This document shows, one piece after another, positions 42,971 to 52,242 of a DNA stretch of 64,000 nt. How positions within the stretch are numbered: position 1 is the stretch's first letter; every line of letters starts with the position of its first letter. The notes under the pieces are model-generated. The model searched no databases, was not told the DNA's origin, and saw only the letters and a program-made list of their open reading frames with translations. A program made the translations under genes and the position numbers. Origin of the DNA: Hymenobacter sp. UV11 (GTDB lineage Bacteria; Bacteroidota; Bacteroidia; Cytophagales; Hymenobacteraceae); NCBI RefSeq assembly GCF_004684095.1, contig NZ_SRII01000001.1, forward strand, positions 62,001 to 126,000, written 5' to 3'.

Positions 42971-43461
42971 GCGGTAAGATAAAGTTTTTAATACAAACCT
43001 GTAATAAGCTCATTTAAGGTGATGTAAATGAGTAACTAGTGTAAGAAAGTAGAATAAATTATCAAATCTTAAAAAATAAATAACAATAAAAATTATAACA
43101 TAAAACAGATAATACAAATGGTATTTTGGTAATAATAATTAGTAATTATAAATTGACTTATTGATGGAGGCTGCTTCTCAACTTTAGGGCCAAGCTTGCT
43201 AATACTAGCTGCCCTGCTTCGGCTGATTCATGCCAGCGAAGCAGGGCAGCCATCAGTAGGTTAATTCACACGGTAATTCAATTGAATGCAACACGGCTAT
43301 TTGACATCGAAGATAGATAATGGGGTAGCATCACTAGTTGATAAAGTGCTAGCGCATAGCTACTAGCAATAGTTTATTTTTTTTAAGACTACTTATTGAT
43401 TTCCCGCCTCTACGCTGCTGAGGGCTATTTATTACTGCTATCTCTGGGTAAGGCGCCGCGC
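42971..43461. other. AT-rich intergenic region with one strong hairpin
   Basis: Nearly 500 bases between two paralogous genes hold no credible open frame. The part up to about 43160 is very rich in A+T. A 14-base perfect stem, GCTGCCCTGCTTCG (43208-43221) with CGAAGCAGGGCAGC (43237-43250), has no T run and could be a terminator or processing site for the upstream paralog at 43462. Nothing else is evident. Confidence 0.5.
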
Positions 43462-44382
43462 TTACTTAATCATATCAACTTCGGCCTTAATCATGGCATT
43501 GTAGTGCTGGCCGGCCGAGGTGGCCATCGTAAGCAGTGTCCAGCCCTTGCCGATGCTGAAGTTCCAGGTGCGGCTTTCCTTAAATTCGAAGGTGGGGCGC
43601 ATAATCTGGCCATAGGGCGTGTAGCTATCGTCCATAAAGTTGGTATTAAAGAACTTGTCGCCGCTCACAATCCACTCCATTGCCACGAAGAAGCCTTCTT
43701 CCGGCGCCACCACGTTGTAGGGCGTCAGGTCAACGGTGTACCACTGGCCGCCCTGGGGCGCCGATACTACCACGTTGTCGGTGAGAATGTCGGTGCTGGG
43801 TGCGTTGTAGTTGCCGTCGGCCTTATACAGGCGCACCCGGAAGGGCTCGCGCGGGAAGCCGTTTTCGCCGATGTAAAACGATACCGAGCGGATGTTGCCT
43901 AAGCGCTTATTCTTATCATTCTTCACAAAAAAGGCGCACTGGCTACCGGGCTGGCCTTGCATCAGGCCCTCGCTAGGGCGGCTGGCGGTGGCACCCAGGT
44001 CCAGGTTTTTAAGCTTGCCGCCTTTTACTACTACGGCTTGCAGGGCAATGGCCCGGCGGCTCACCTCCAGCACCATATTGGCCATGGGCTTGCCGCGCTG
44101 CACCGCAATGGCCAGGTGCTCGTAGCCCAGCGCCATAACAATGAGCGAATCGGTTTCGCTTTTGGATGGCCCAGGCAGCTGAAACACCCCAAACTCGTTG
44201 CTAAGAGAGCCGGTCTGCTCCTCCTTCAAACTGAGCGAAGTGAAGGGTAAAGGCTCCTTGGTGGCCTTGTCGATGATTTTGCCGGCGAGCATACTGGCAG
44301 CTGGCGTGGCAGCGGTTTGTGCTTGCGCAACTCCGCTAGCAGTGCATAAAAATAATGCAAAATAAAGTAGGCGTTTTAACAT
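43462..44382 (-). CDS. Exported carboxypeptidase-regulatory-like protein (paralog 2)
   Basis: The 306-residue product has a signal peptide (LLYFALFLCTASGVAQA), a CarboxypepD_reg-like domain (LAGKIIDKATKEPLPFTSLS, LIVMALGYEHLA) and the same C-terminal domain as the gene at 42008. Shared segments include IGENGFPREPFRVRLYKADG, APEEGFFVAMEWIVSGDKFF and TPYGQIMRPTFEFKESRTW. The two proteins look alike over nearly the whole length. Function unknown; the C-terminal domain is probably the working part and the front domain a spacer or stabiliser. A full promoter is visible just upstream (44411-44440). It is separated from the copy at 42008 by about 550 bases. Confidence 0.85.
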   Translation of the reverse strand: MLKRLLYFALFLCTASGVAQAQTAATPAASMLAGKIIDKATKEPLPFTSLSLKEEQTGSLSNEFGVFQLPGPSKSETDSLIVMALGYEHLAIAVQRGKPMANMVLEVSRRAIALQAVVVKGGKLKNLDLGATASRPSEGLMQGQPGSQCAFFVKNDKNKRLGNIRSVSFYIGENGFPREPFRVRLYKADGNYNAPSTDILTDNVVVSAPQGGQWYTVDLTPYNVVAPEEGFFVAMEWIVSGDKFFNTNFMDDSYTPYGQIMRPTFEFKESRTWNFSIGKGWTLLTMATSAGQHYNAMIKAEVDMIK

Positions 44383-44410
44383 TTGTAAGTAGAATTTGGA
44401 CTAGCTAATA

Positions 44411-44440
44411 CAAAAATAGGCGGAAATTTTAAAGTGCCAA
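44411..44440 (-). promoter_or_regulatory. Promoter (TTG, 19 bases, TATTTTTG) for the gene at 44382
   Basis: On the minus strand TTG (44440-44438) and TATTTTTG (44418-44411) are 19 bases apart, an excellent match. The start would be near 44407, giving a 25-base leader, very like the promoter of the paralog at 42907. Confidence 0.65.
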
Positions 44441-44567
44441 CTATGAGAAGTTAGCTTGCTTTAGCTATCGCAGATACATACCAAAAAAAGCCGATTGATT
44501 ACAACTAATCCGGCGCTTTGGGGCAAAAAAGAGGGGGTAGGGAGTAGCCGCGCCAACTAAACGGCTG

Positions 44568-44575
44568 TATCTTTG
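44568..44575 (+). promoter_or_regulatory. -7 promoter element of feoAB
   Basis: TATCTTTG matches TAnnTTTG. Expected start near 44579, about 27 bases before the proposed feoA start. It rules out the TTG at 44573, which lies inside the element, as the translation start. Confidence 0.5.
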
Positions 44576-44605
44576 TTTGAACTAAATCTAAATAACCTTA
44601 GTCCC

Positions 44606-44896
44606 TTGCCTGTGGCCTTCTTTCGCCGTTCCGCTACTTCCGTGGCTGCTTCGCAGCCGGCTCCTGCCCGCCGCACTGCCAACGATTTGAAGCGGGGTGA
44701 GACTGCTACCGTTTGCTGCCTTAAAGACCCGCAGATGGCCCTGAAACTGCTCGAAATGGGCTGTATTCCGGGTACGCAGGTGCGCTTGGCGGGCCGTGCG
44801 CCCCTCGGCGACCCGCTGATGCTGGTGCTGGGCGATGAAGAATACACGCTATCGCTGCGCGTGAGTGAGGCCGTAACGATTCAGCTAAAAGATTAA
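44606..44896 (+). CDS. feoA: FeoA ferrous iron transport accessory protein
   Basis: A small SH3-like protein of about 96 residues: LKRGETATVCCL, the conserved LKLLEMGCIPGTQVRLAGRAPLGDP and MLVLGDEEYTLSLRVSEAVTI match FeoA over its whole length. FeoA supports iron(II) import by FeoB at the inner membrane. No ATG is available near the N-terminus: TTG 44606 or GTG 44612 are the best starts because upstream codons lie in or before the promoter. An N-terminal extension of about 30 residues before the FeoA fold is unusual and partly basic (FFRRSATS). feoB follows 18 bases later, clearly the same operon. Regulation by Fur is expected in general, but I could not identify a Fur box. Confidence 0.9.
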   Translation: MPVAFFRRSATSVAASQPAPARRTANDLKRGETATVCCLKDPQMALKLLEMGCIPGTQVRLAGRAPLGDPLMLVLGDEEYTLSLRVSEAVTIQLKD

Positions 44897-44914
44897 CTAA
44901 GAAAAGCTTATGCT

Positions 44915-47092
44915 ATGGCGGGTGCTACGCAGCATGTGCGGCCGGTAGTGCCGCAATCTGGCGCCGGAAACGTTGCCCCCACGCTGGAGCGCCTACCCCG
45001 CCTGGCGCTCATTGGTAACCCCAACTCGGGCAAAACGTCGCTGTTCAATCAGCTTACGGGCCTCAACCAGAAGGTAGGTAACTTCCCCGGCGTGACGGTG
45101 GACCGCAAAACCGGCATTGCGCAGCTGGGCGGGCAGCGCCGCGCCGAAGTAGTGGACCTGCCCGGCACGTACTCGCTCTACCCTAAGAGCCTCGATGAGC
45201 GCGTGATTGCCGACCTGCTCTACAACCCGCTCTCGCCCGACTACCCCGATTTTGTGGTGGTGACGGTAGATGCCAGCAACCTGCGCCGCAGCCTGCTGCT
45301 GTTTTCGCAGCTCGCCGACCTGGGCCTACCCGCCATTCTGGCCCTGAACATGACTGATGTGGCCGCCGAGCGCGGTATCGTGCTCGACGTGGTGACGCTG
45401 GAGCGCGAGCTAGGCGTGCCGGTGGTGCCCATGAATGCCCGCAAGGGGGTAGGGCTGGCCGCGCTGCGCATCGTGATGGCCGACCGCCTGGCCGCCGCGC
45501 CGCCGGCCGGCCGCTTTTGGCAGCCCGATGCTGCGCTGCGCCCGATGCTGGCGGATATTCGGACGCACTTCAGCCTGCCCAACGATTACCTGGCGCTGCA
45601 CTACGCGCACCAGTTTCGGCAGCTGCACTTTTTGGGCGAAGCCGACCGGGCGTATTTGCAGGAGCTGACTGAGCGCTACGAGTTTGACTCGACGGCTCAG
45701 CAGGCGGCCGAAACGGTGGCCCGCTATGCCCGCATCAACGAGCTGCTGCTGGAGGTGGTAACCGTGACGCGTACCGAGCGCCGCGAGCCGGCCTCCAACC
45801 GCATTGATAAGGTGCTGACGCACCGCGTGTTTGGCTACGCTATTTTTCTGGCCATTCTGTTTCTGCTGTTTCAGGCCATTTTTGCTTGGGCGCAGTACCC
45901 GATGGAGTGGATTGACCAGGGCATTTCGGCCCTGAGCGCGGCCATTCAGGCGCGGTTTCACGGGCCGTTGGTGCGGCTGCTCACCGAAGGCGTGATTGCC
46001 GGCCTGGGTGGCGTCTTGATTTTTATTCCGCAGATTGCCTTGCTGTTTGCCTTCCTAGCCGTGCTGGAAGAAACGGGCTACATGGCCCGCGTTACCTTCC
46101 TCATGGACAAGCTGATGCGGCCTTTTGGGCTGAGCGGCAAAAGCGTGGTGCCGCTCATTTCGGGGCTGGCCTGCGCAGTGCCGGCCATCATGGGCGCGCG
46201 CACCATCGAGAGCTGGAAGGACCGGATGCTGACCATCTTCGTGACACCGCTCATGTCGTGCTCGGCGCGTATTCCGGTCTACACGGTGCTGGTGGCGCTG
46301 GTAGTGCCCGACGAGTCGTGGCTGGGCCTGTTCAACATGCGCGGTCTGGTGCTGATGGGCCTTTACCTGCTGGGCCTAGGCTCGGCGCTGCTCTCGGCGC
46401 TGGTGCTGAAGGCGGTGCTCAAGGCCCGCGAGCGCAGCTATTTCATCATGGAGTTTCCGGTGTACCGCTGGCCGCGCTGGAAAAACGTGGGCCTGACCAT
46501 CGTGGAGAAGGTCAAGACCTTTGTGATGCAAGCGGGCAAGGTGATTATCGCCATCTCGGTGCTGCTGTGGGTGCTGGCCAGCTACGGCCCCGGCCAGCGC
46601 CAGGAGCAGGCCGCCGCGCAGGTGCAGCAGCAGGCCGCCGCCCAAGGCTGGCCCGCCGCCGAAACCGAGCGCCGCGTAGCCTCGGCCCGCCTCGAAACTT
46701 CCTACGCCGGGGCCTTCGGGCACGTCATTGAGCCGGCCATCCGGCCGCTGGGCTTCGACTGGAAAATCGGCATTGCGCTGCTTACTTCCTTTGCCGCCCG
46801 CGAGGTATTCGTGGGCACCATGAGCACCATCTACAGCGTGGGCCAGGATGCCGACCTGGGCACCGTGCAGCAGAAGCTGGCCAGCGAAAAGGACGCCCAG
46901 GGCCAGCCGTTTTTCACGCCGGTGCGGGCGCTGTCGCTGCTCGTGTTCTACGTATTTGCCATGCAGTGCATGAGCACGCTGGCCGTGACCTACCGCGAAA
47001 CCAAAAGCTGGCGCTGGCCCCTGGGCCAGCTCGTGTACATGACCGGCCTGGCTTACGCGGCTTCACTGCTGGTGTGGCAAGTATTTAAGTAA
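44915..47092 (+). CDS. feoB: FeoB ferrous iron transporter
   Basis: The 725-residue product has an N-terminal G domain (about 28-200) with G1 LIGNPNSGKTSLFNQLTG, G2 around NFPGVTVDR, G3 VVDLPGTYSL and G4 LNMTD. A helical linker follows, then two Gate domains with the conserved LISGLACAVPAIMGARTI (the first contains the CAVP-type Cys) and FVTPLMSCSARIPVYTVL, and a second Gate with LTSFAAREVFVGTMST. It moves iron(II) into the cytoplasm, driven or gated by GTP. It is a little shorter than the Escherichia coli protein (773) in the C-terminal part. The ATG at 44915 follows feoA by 18 bases. The stop codon TAA is the first part of a palindromic element (47090-47160). Confidence 0.96.
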   Translation: MAGATQHVRPVVPQSGAGNVAPTLERLPRLALIGNPNSGKTSLFNQLTGLNQKVGNFPGVTVDRKTGIAQLGGQRRAEVVDLPGTYSLYPKSLDERVIADLLYNPLSPDYPDFVVVTVDASNLRRSLLLFSQLADLGLPAILALNMTDVAAERGIVLDVVTLERELGVPVVPMNARKGVGLAALRIVMADRLAAAPPAGRFWQPDAALRPMLADIRTHFSLPNDYLALHYAHQFRQLHFLGEADRAYLQELTERYEFDSTAQQAAETVARYARINELLLEVVTVTRTERREPASNRIDKVLTHRVFGYAIFLAILFLLFQAIFAWAQYPMEWIDQGISALSAAIQARFHGPLVRLLTEGVIAGLGGVLIFIPQIALLFAFLAVLEETGYMARVTFLMDKLMRPFGLSGKSVVPLISGLACAVPAIMGARTIESWKDRMLTIFVTPLMSCSARIPVYTVLVALVVPDESWLGLFNMRGLVLMGLYLLGLGSALLSALVLKAVLKARERSYFIMEFPVYRWPRWKNVGLTIVEKVKTFVMQAGKVIIAISVLLWVLASYGPGQRQEQAAAQVQQQAAAQGWPAAETERRVASARLETSYAGAFGHVIEPAIRPLGFDWKIGIALLTSFAAREVFVGTMSTIYSVGQDADLGTVQQKLASEKDAQGQPFFTPVRALSLLVFYVFAMQCMSTLAVTYRETKSWRWPLGQLVYMTGLAYAASLLVWQVFK

Positions 47093-47160
47093 TGAACAGT
47101 GACCAGTGAGCAAGTAGCTCATCCACCCATTGCGCACTGTTCATTGCTCACTGTTCATTA
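47090..47160. repeat. Palindromic element starting at the feoB stop codon
   Basis: TAATGAACAGTGA (47090-47102) and TCACTGTTCATTA (47148-47160) are exact complements; the inner part repeats GTGAGCAA/TTGCTCAC and CACTGTTCATT. The first three bases are the TAA stop of feoB, and the right arm ends three bases before the ATG of the next gene. Confidence 0.8.
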
Positions 47161-47163
47161 CTT

Positions 47164-47634
47164 ATGACTACCTACGAAACCCTGCTGCGCCTCGCCTATC
47201 GCGCGCCCGCCGATGTGGCCCACTACCTCACACCGGCTACGCTGGCCGCCTACCCCACCTTTGAGCAGGCAAGCCGGGCCGAGCAGCCGTTTCGGTTTGA
47301 GCAGTGGCGGCTGGGCGTGGCCGCCAGCCTGCTGCGCCTGCTGGCCGACCTCGGCGACCACGACGAGGCCCGCCGCGCCGCTGAGGTGCTGCACCGCGCC
47401 CTCAACACGGCCCGGTCGCCGCAGGATATAGACAAGCAAATCGGCAAGGAAAACAAGCTCTTCGAGCAGATTTACACCAACCTCTACGTCAACGACGAAG
47501 GCGAAGCGCTGCTCGACCTCTTTGCCCGCACCCTCGACGCCGACGCCCCCGACCTGCTGGCCCAGGTGCAGCAGGAAGCCGTAGACCTGGCCCGCGAGCT
47601 GGACTTCGACCGGCCCGCCGACGAAGACGAATAG
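47164..47634 (+). CDS. Hypothetical helical protein, 156 residues
   Basis: A soluble, largely helical acidic protein with no signal or membrane segment. The N-terminal half reads as repeated helices (QWRLGVAASLLRLLADLGDHDEARRAAEVLHRAL), TPR-like; the C-terminus is very acidic (ARELDFDRPADEDE). I do not recognise a family. It follows feoB by 71 bases after a palindromic element and could be transcribed with it, but no iron-related residues are evident. Codon use matches neighbouring genes. Confidence 0.65.
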   Translation: MTTYETLLRLAYRAPADVAHYLTPATLAAYPTFEQASRAEQPFRFEQWRLGVAASLLRLLADLGDHDEARRAAEVLHRALNTARSPQDIDKQIGKENKLFEQIYTNLYVNDEGEALLDLFARTLDADAPDLLAQVQQEAVDLARELDFDRPADEDE

Positions 47635-47681
47635 CCATCCCTACCCCGCGCTTCGAGTTGAAAGAGGGGGGTAGGGACCCA

Positions 47682-47719
47682 AAAAAAAGACCCGCGCCAC
47701 CGGCGCGGGTCTTTTTTTA
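47682..47719. terminator. Strong bidirectional intrinsic terminator
   Basis: GACCCGCGCC (47689-47698) and GGCGCGGGTC (47702-47711) form a perfect GC-rich stem with loop ACC, flanked by an A run on the left and a T run on the right. It ends both the gene at 47164 and the first SusCD operon. Confidence 0.95.
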
Positions 47720-47736
47720 ATCTTAATACCAGGCTG

Positions 47737-49152
47737 TTAGTAACCAGGGTTTTGCGTCAGGTTAGGGTTGTTGTTGATTTCGCGCTGCGGAACGGGCAGT
47801 ACGAGTGTAGGGTCATTGGAATCCAAGGTTCCCACTGGGCGGCCCGTCCGCTTCAGGTCGTGGATGCGGAAGCCCTCGAAGGCGAGTTCCAATTGACGCT
47901 CAAATAGCACATCGGCCACTGCCACGCTGGTAAGGGGGGTAGCCCCGGAGCGCTGGCGAATGGCATTCACATCGAGCAGGGCTTGCGTCGTGTTGCCCGA
48001 GCGTACGTCAGCTTCGGCTCGGATAAGGTACATCTCGGCCAAGCGGGCTACCGGGATATTCTGGCCATAAGTGCGCCACTTAATGGTGCGGTAGCGGCCC
48101 GTGCGGCTGTTGCCATCGCTCACATAAATGAGCTTTTGAGTGGTAAGCGCCGGGCGGCCATCGGAGCCGCGCAAGTCAGTAGCGCCGTATAAGTTCACAA
48201 AGGCGGGCAGGGCATACAAGTCACCCCGGCCATAGAGCACGCTCTGGTCGCCGGTCGGGCTATAGCCGGCAAAGTACGTGGCCAGGCCATCGTTGCTGGT
48301 GCCCGCATTGTTCTGGTCATTCTGCTGAATCTCAAACAGGCTCTCGGCGCTGTTGCGGTTGGCAAAAATGGCCCCTACCGAGCCCTGCAAAGCCGCTCCG
48401 CTATTCTTGATGACATCGTCGGCCATAGCACGGGCCGCCGTGTAGTTGCCCTGCTGCAGGTATACCCGAGCAAGCATCGCCTCGGCCGAATACTTCGATG
48501 CCCGCGTTACGTTCTGCTTTGGCAGCTTCGAGATGGCGTCCAGCAGGTCAGTGACAACCTGAGTGTACACAGCTTCTACGCTGGCGCGGGGCAATTGAAC
48601 ATCGGCCTGCTCGGTAGTCGTAACGGCCGTCAGGTTGATGGGTACGCCGGGCTGCGTGTTGTTACCGCCTACCTTGTACTGCTGGCCGTAGAGGCGCACC
48701 AGCTCGAAGTACATAACGCCCCGGATAAACTTGACTTCCCCTTCAAACTGGGTGCGCTGCCCCATGTCGGTAACGGCGCCCAAGTTAGCCAGCACCAGGT
48801 TGCACTGGTTGATGGCGGCGTAGGCTTGCGTCCAGATACCCTGCGCGTTGGATAGCGTGGAGGTCTGGGTATGGCGCGAAATCTGGCTGTAGTTCTGGAA
48901 GGTGCCTACCCAGGCTACGTAGCCGTTAGCGGCCAACAGCTCGGGCACCAGAATCAGGTCGGTGCCATAGAGGCGGGGGTCATCGAGGCGGGCGTAGGTA
49001 CCCACTACGGCCGCAGCTACCTTCTGCGACGTATCGTAGGAAGTAGCGGCATCAATGCTTTGCTGGGGCGTAATATCCAGCGAGTCTTTGCAACCCGACA
49101 GGCTCAGGCCTAGCACCAGCGCGCAGGCTGGCCAGATAAAGTTATTTTTCAT
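47737..49152 (-). CDS. RagB/SusD-family outer-membrane nutrient-binding lipoprotein (pair 1)
   Basis: The 471-residue product has a lipobox LSLSGC (Cys21), an N-terminal SusD-like region (YDTSQKVAAAVVGTYARLDDPRLYG) with TPR helices, and the conserved end block RLAEMYLIRAEADVRSGN ... LDVNAIRQRSGATPL with LAFEGFRIHDLKRTGRP and VLPVPQREINNNPNLTQNPGY. SusD proteins lid the SusC barrel from outside and bind the nutrient. The SusC gene lies 21 bases upstream on the same strand, as expected. There is no glycoside hydrolase, sulfatase or anti-sigma gene nearby, so substrate cannot be predicted. It has exactly the same length as its copy at 52565. Confidence 0.95.
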   Translation of the reverse strand: MKNNFIWPACALVLGLSLSGCKDSLDITPQQSIDAATSYDTSQKVAAAVVGTYARLDDPRLYGTDLILVPELLAANGYVAWVGTFQNYSQISRHTQTSTLSNAQGIWTQAYAAINQCNLVLANLGAVTDMGQRTQFEGEVKFIRGVMYFELVRLYGQQYKVGGNNTQPGVPINLTAVTTTEQADVQLPRASVEAVYTQVVTDLLDAISKLPKQNVTRASKYSAEAMLARVYLQQGNYTAARAMADDVIKNSGAALQGSVGAIFANRNSAESLFEIQQNDQNNAGTSNDGLATYFAGYSPTGDQSVLYGRGDLYALPAFVNLYGATDLRGSDGRPALTTQKLIYVSDGNSRTGRYRTIKWRTYGQNIPVARLAEMYLIRAEADVRSGNTTQALLDVNAIRQRSGATPLTSVAVADVLFERQLELAFEGFRIHDLKRTGRPVGTLDSNDPTLVLPVPQREINNNPNLTQNPGY

Positions 49153-49173
49153 ATAAAACAGCTATACAAGTTA

Positions 49174-52100
49174 CTAAAAGCCCAGGTTCGCGCCCAATAG
49201 GAAGGTTTTAGCCAGCGGCGGCGTGTAGAAGTCGTGGCCCAGCAAGTAGCCAGCAGTGCCCAGGCCGTAGGTATTCACCTCGGGGTCGTAGCCAGTGTAC
49301 TTGGTGAAGGTAGCCAGGTTCTGCGCCGTCAGGTAGATGCGGACCGTTTGCAGGTAGCCGCGCTTCACCAGGGTAGCGGGTAGGTTGTAGCCCAGGGTTA
49401 CGTTCTTAACGCGGAAGAAAGAGCCATCCTGAATCCAGCGCGAAGTAGCATTGGCCCCACCGCCGCCGTTATTGCCGTAGAGGCGAGCCTGAGGCACGTC
49501 GGTGATGTCGCCCGGCTTCTGCCAACGGTTGAGCTGGTCAACGGTTTGGTTGTCAAAGTATACAGCATTGGCCGATTGGTATACACCGGCCGCATTGTAA
49601 ATATCGTTGCCGTAGGTAAACTGGCCCAGGGCGCTTAGGTCAAAGCCTTTGAAGCTGAAATTAGTATTGATGCCCCCCGTGAATTTGGGGTTCGGGTTAC
49701 CAATTTTCTGCACGGTGGCGGCAGCGTAGCTACTGGTCTTCGAGCCGTCGGCGGCGTAGTAGAGCGCGTTGCCGTTGTCGGGGTCCACGCCGGCGTAGCG
49801 TCGGCCGTAGAATACGCCCAGCGGCTGTCCTTGCTGCACTCGGCTTAGGGTGTTGCCCGTTGGGATGATGGGCGTGGGCAGGCTGGTAATCAGGTTGCGG
49901 TTGAACGACATGTTGCCGCCCAGGCTCCACTTAAAGTCACCATCAAAGATGCGTCCGTTCAGAGCCAGCTCCAGGCCTTTGTTTTGCAGGGCGCCTACGT
50001 TTTCCGTAATGGTAGTATAGCCGCTCACGAGCTGCAGCTGGCGATTAAGCAGCAAGCCCGTCGTGTTCTTCTGGTACACGTCAATCTCGCCCGAAATGCG
50101 GTTGTCGAAAAAGCCGAACTCCAGGCCCAGGTCAACTTGCTTGGTGGTTTCCCAGCTCAGGTTGGGGTTGCCAAGGCCAGTGACGTATGCACCGCCCGAT
50201 ACATAACCGGGGGCAATACCCGACTGGTCGGCGTAGGGTAGGGCCGACACGAGGCGGCGCGAGTTGAAATCGCCGATTTCACCATTGCCAGTCACACCAT
50301 AGCTGGCACGCAGCTTCAATAAGTTGATGGTAGTGTTGCCCTTCAGAAAGCTCTCTTCCGAGATGAGGTAGCCGACCGAGCCAGCCCCGAAGGTGCCGTA
50401 GCGGTTGTTGGCCCCAAAGCGCGAGGAGCCGTCGCGGCGCACACTACCCGACAGCAGGTACTTACCCTGGAAGTTATAGTTGAGGCGGGCAAAGTAGGAG
50501 AGGAACGAGTAGCCCGTGCCAAACGACGTATTGCCACCCGTTTTCACGGCGGCGCTGGCCACCCGCGTAAACTCATTGGTGGGGAAGCCCCGGCCCTCGG
50601 CCGCCGTCACTTTGGTGTCGGCACGCTGATACGACTCACCCAGCAGCGCATCGAAGTGATGGTCTTCGTTGAGCGTGAAGTTGTAGGTGGCTGTGTTGGT
50701 GTTGGTGTAGTTAACGGTCTGCGTCTGGGCATTGTAGGCGTAGCCATTGGCCCCGCCGTCCTGGGTGCCCGCGCCGCGCACCAGGTCTTCGTTCAGGTTC
50801 AGAAAGTCGCCGCCCAGCTCCGAGCGCAGCGTCAGGCCCTTGAGGGGCGTCCAGTTGACATAGCCCGAGCTAAACGAGCGGTAAGTACCGGCCCGGTTCG
50901 AGCCCAACTCCTGGTCAATCAGGTTGTTGTAATAGATAGTAGCCGGGTTGAGCCGCCCCGTAGTGGGGTCAAACTGCGGCTGCATGGGCGTGAGCGCGTT
51001 TAGCTGCAAAGGGTTTGAGAACTCATTGTCGCCCGATACCCGGTCGTTGACCGTGCGGGCCAGCGACACATTGAGGCCAATGCGCAGGTTGTCGGTTACG
51101 CTGTGGTCCAGGTTGAGGCGCAGGCTACCCCGCCGGAAGCGGTTGCCGATAATAATGCCCTTCTGGTCGTTAAACGTGCCGCTTAAAAAGAAGCGGGTTT
51201 TGGCATCGCCGCCCGCCGCGCTGAAGTCGTACTGCGACACGCTCGCCGCGTCGCTGCCAAAGAGCTTGTACTTGCCGTTGTTGCGGAAAGCCAGGCGGTC
51301 CCAGGCCGTGTTGTAGGTAGAGTTGTAGTCGATGCCCGCTTCCCCCGCAAAGGCGTCGGCTACCGTAGCATAGTCGGCGTCGGGGTCAGTGGGGTCAATG
51401 TATAACCCATTATTTATCGACTCAGTAAGCAGCGTCTTGTACTGGTCGGCGTTCAGGAACTGGCGCAGGCGGGTAGGGGCACTAGTGCCATAGTAGTAGC
51501 CAGCCGTTACCTTGGTCTGGCCCTGGCGGCCCTTCTTGGTTGTAATGAGTACTACCCCGTTAGAGGCGCGTGAACCATAGATAGCCGTTGAAGAAGCATC
51601 TTTCAGAATGCTGATGCTCTCAATATCATTGGGGTTGAGGTCAGCCAGCGGATTGAGCGGCTCAGCACCGGCCTGCGACTGGTCTTGAAAGGTAATCGGC
51701 ACACCATCAATAACATACAGCGGGCGGTTCGACGCCGTAACCGACGAAGTGCCGCGCACCTGAATGTTGATGCCCTGGCCCAGCTTGCCACTGCCTTGGT
51801 TGATAACCACCCCCGGCGTGCGGCCCTGAATAGATTGCTCGAAGCTAGTAACCGGCTGGTTCTGAATGGTTGTACCCGCAATCTGCGTCACGGCGCCCGT
51901 CAGGTCAGCCTTGCTTTGGGTGCCGTAGCCTACCACCACGGCCTCGCCCAGGTCGGTGGCGCTGGCGGCCAGCGTCACGTTGAGGGTATTGCGGCCGGCC
52001 ACGGCCAGGGTCTGGGTAGTGTAGCCAATGGAACTGATAATCAGCGTGGCATTGGGCTGCACAGTTAGCGAAAAGTTGCCATCTGCCCCGCTACTGGTTC

Positions 52101-52242
52101 CGTTGGTGGTGCCGCGCTCCACTACGGTCGCCCCCGGTAGGGCGCCGCCATCTGAACCCACCACTCGGCCGCTGACCACTTGGGTCTGAGCCAGCACCGG
52201 TAGGGAAGCCACCACAAGGATGGGAGTGAAAAATTTTCTCAT
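49174..52242 (-). CDS. SusC/RagA-family TonB-linked outer-membrane receptor (pair 1)
   Basis: The 1022-residue product begins at the ATG at 52242 (MRKFFTPILVVASLPVLAQTQ, a signal peptide; the frame continues upstream uselessly). A CarboxypepD_reg-like domain (about 22-105), the SusC segment EAVVVGYGTQSKADLTGAV, and a TonB plug (about 130-245; QGRTPGVVINQGSGKLG, GTSSVTASNRPLYVIDGVPI, NDIESISILKDASSTAIYGSRASNGVVLITTK) come next. The rest is a 22-stranded barrel ending in the aromatic LGANLGF. It imports a nutrient with its SusD lid, energised by TonB. It is downstream of SusD/SusC pair 2 but separated from it by a terminator, so it has its own transcript. Confidence 0.96.
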   Translation of the reverse strand: MRKFFTPILVVASLPVLAQTQVVSGRVVGSDGGALPGATVVERGTTNGTSSGADGNFSLTVQPNATLIISSIGYTTQTLAVAGRNTLNVTLAASATDLGEAVVVGYGTQSKADLTGAVTQIAGTTIQNQPVTSFEQSIQGRTPGVVINQGSGKLGQGINIQVRGTSSVTASNRPLYVIDGVPITFQDQSQAGAEPLNPLADLNPNDIESISILKDASSTAIYGSRASNGVVLITTKKGRQGQTKVTAGYYYGTSAPTRLRQFLNADQYKTLLTESINNGLYIDPTDPDADYATVADAFAGEAGIDYNSTYNTAWDRLAFRNNGKYKLFGSDAASVSQYDFSAAGGDAKTRFFLSGTFNDQKGIIIGNRFRRGSLRLNLDHSVTDNLRIGLNVSLARTVNDRVSGDNEFSNPLQLNALTPMQPQFDPTTGRLNPATIYYNNLIDQELGSNRAGTYRSFSSGYVNWTPLKGLTLRSELGGDFLNLNEDLVRGAGTQDGGANGYAYNAQTQTVNYTNTNTATYNFTLNEDHHFDALLGESYQRADTKVTAAEGRGFPTNEFTRVASAAVKTGGNTSFGTGYSFLSYFARLNYNFQGKYLLSGSVRRDGSSRFGANNRYGTFGAGSVGYLISEESFLKGNTTINLLKLRASYGVTGNGEIGDFNSRRLVSALPYADQSGIAPGYVSGGAYVTGLGNPNLSWETTKQVDLGLEFGFFDNRISGEIDVYQKNTTGLLLNRQLQLVSGYTTITENVGALQNKGLELALNGRIFDGDFKWSLGGNMSFNRNLITSLPTPIIPTGNTLSRVQQGQPLGVFYGRRYAGVDPDNGNALYYAADGSKTSSYAAATVQKIGNPNPKFTGGINTNFSFKGFDLSALGQFTYGNDIYNAAGVYQSANAVYFDNQTVDQLNRWQKPGDITDVPQARLYGNNGGGGANATSRWIQDGSFFRVKNVTLGYNLPATLVKRGYLQTVRIYLTAQNLATFTKYTGYDPEVNTYGLGTAGYLLGHDFYTPPLAKTFLLGANLGF

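Noticed and set aside
44573..44605. TTG at 44573 as feoA start
   Set aside because: The codon is part of the TATCTTTG promoter element and would not be in the transcript.
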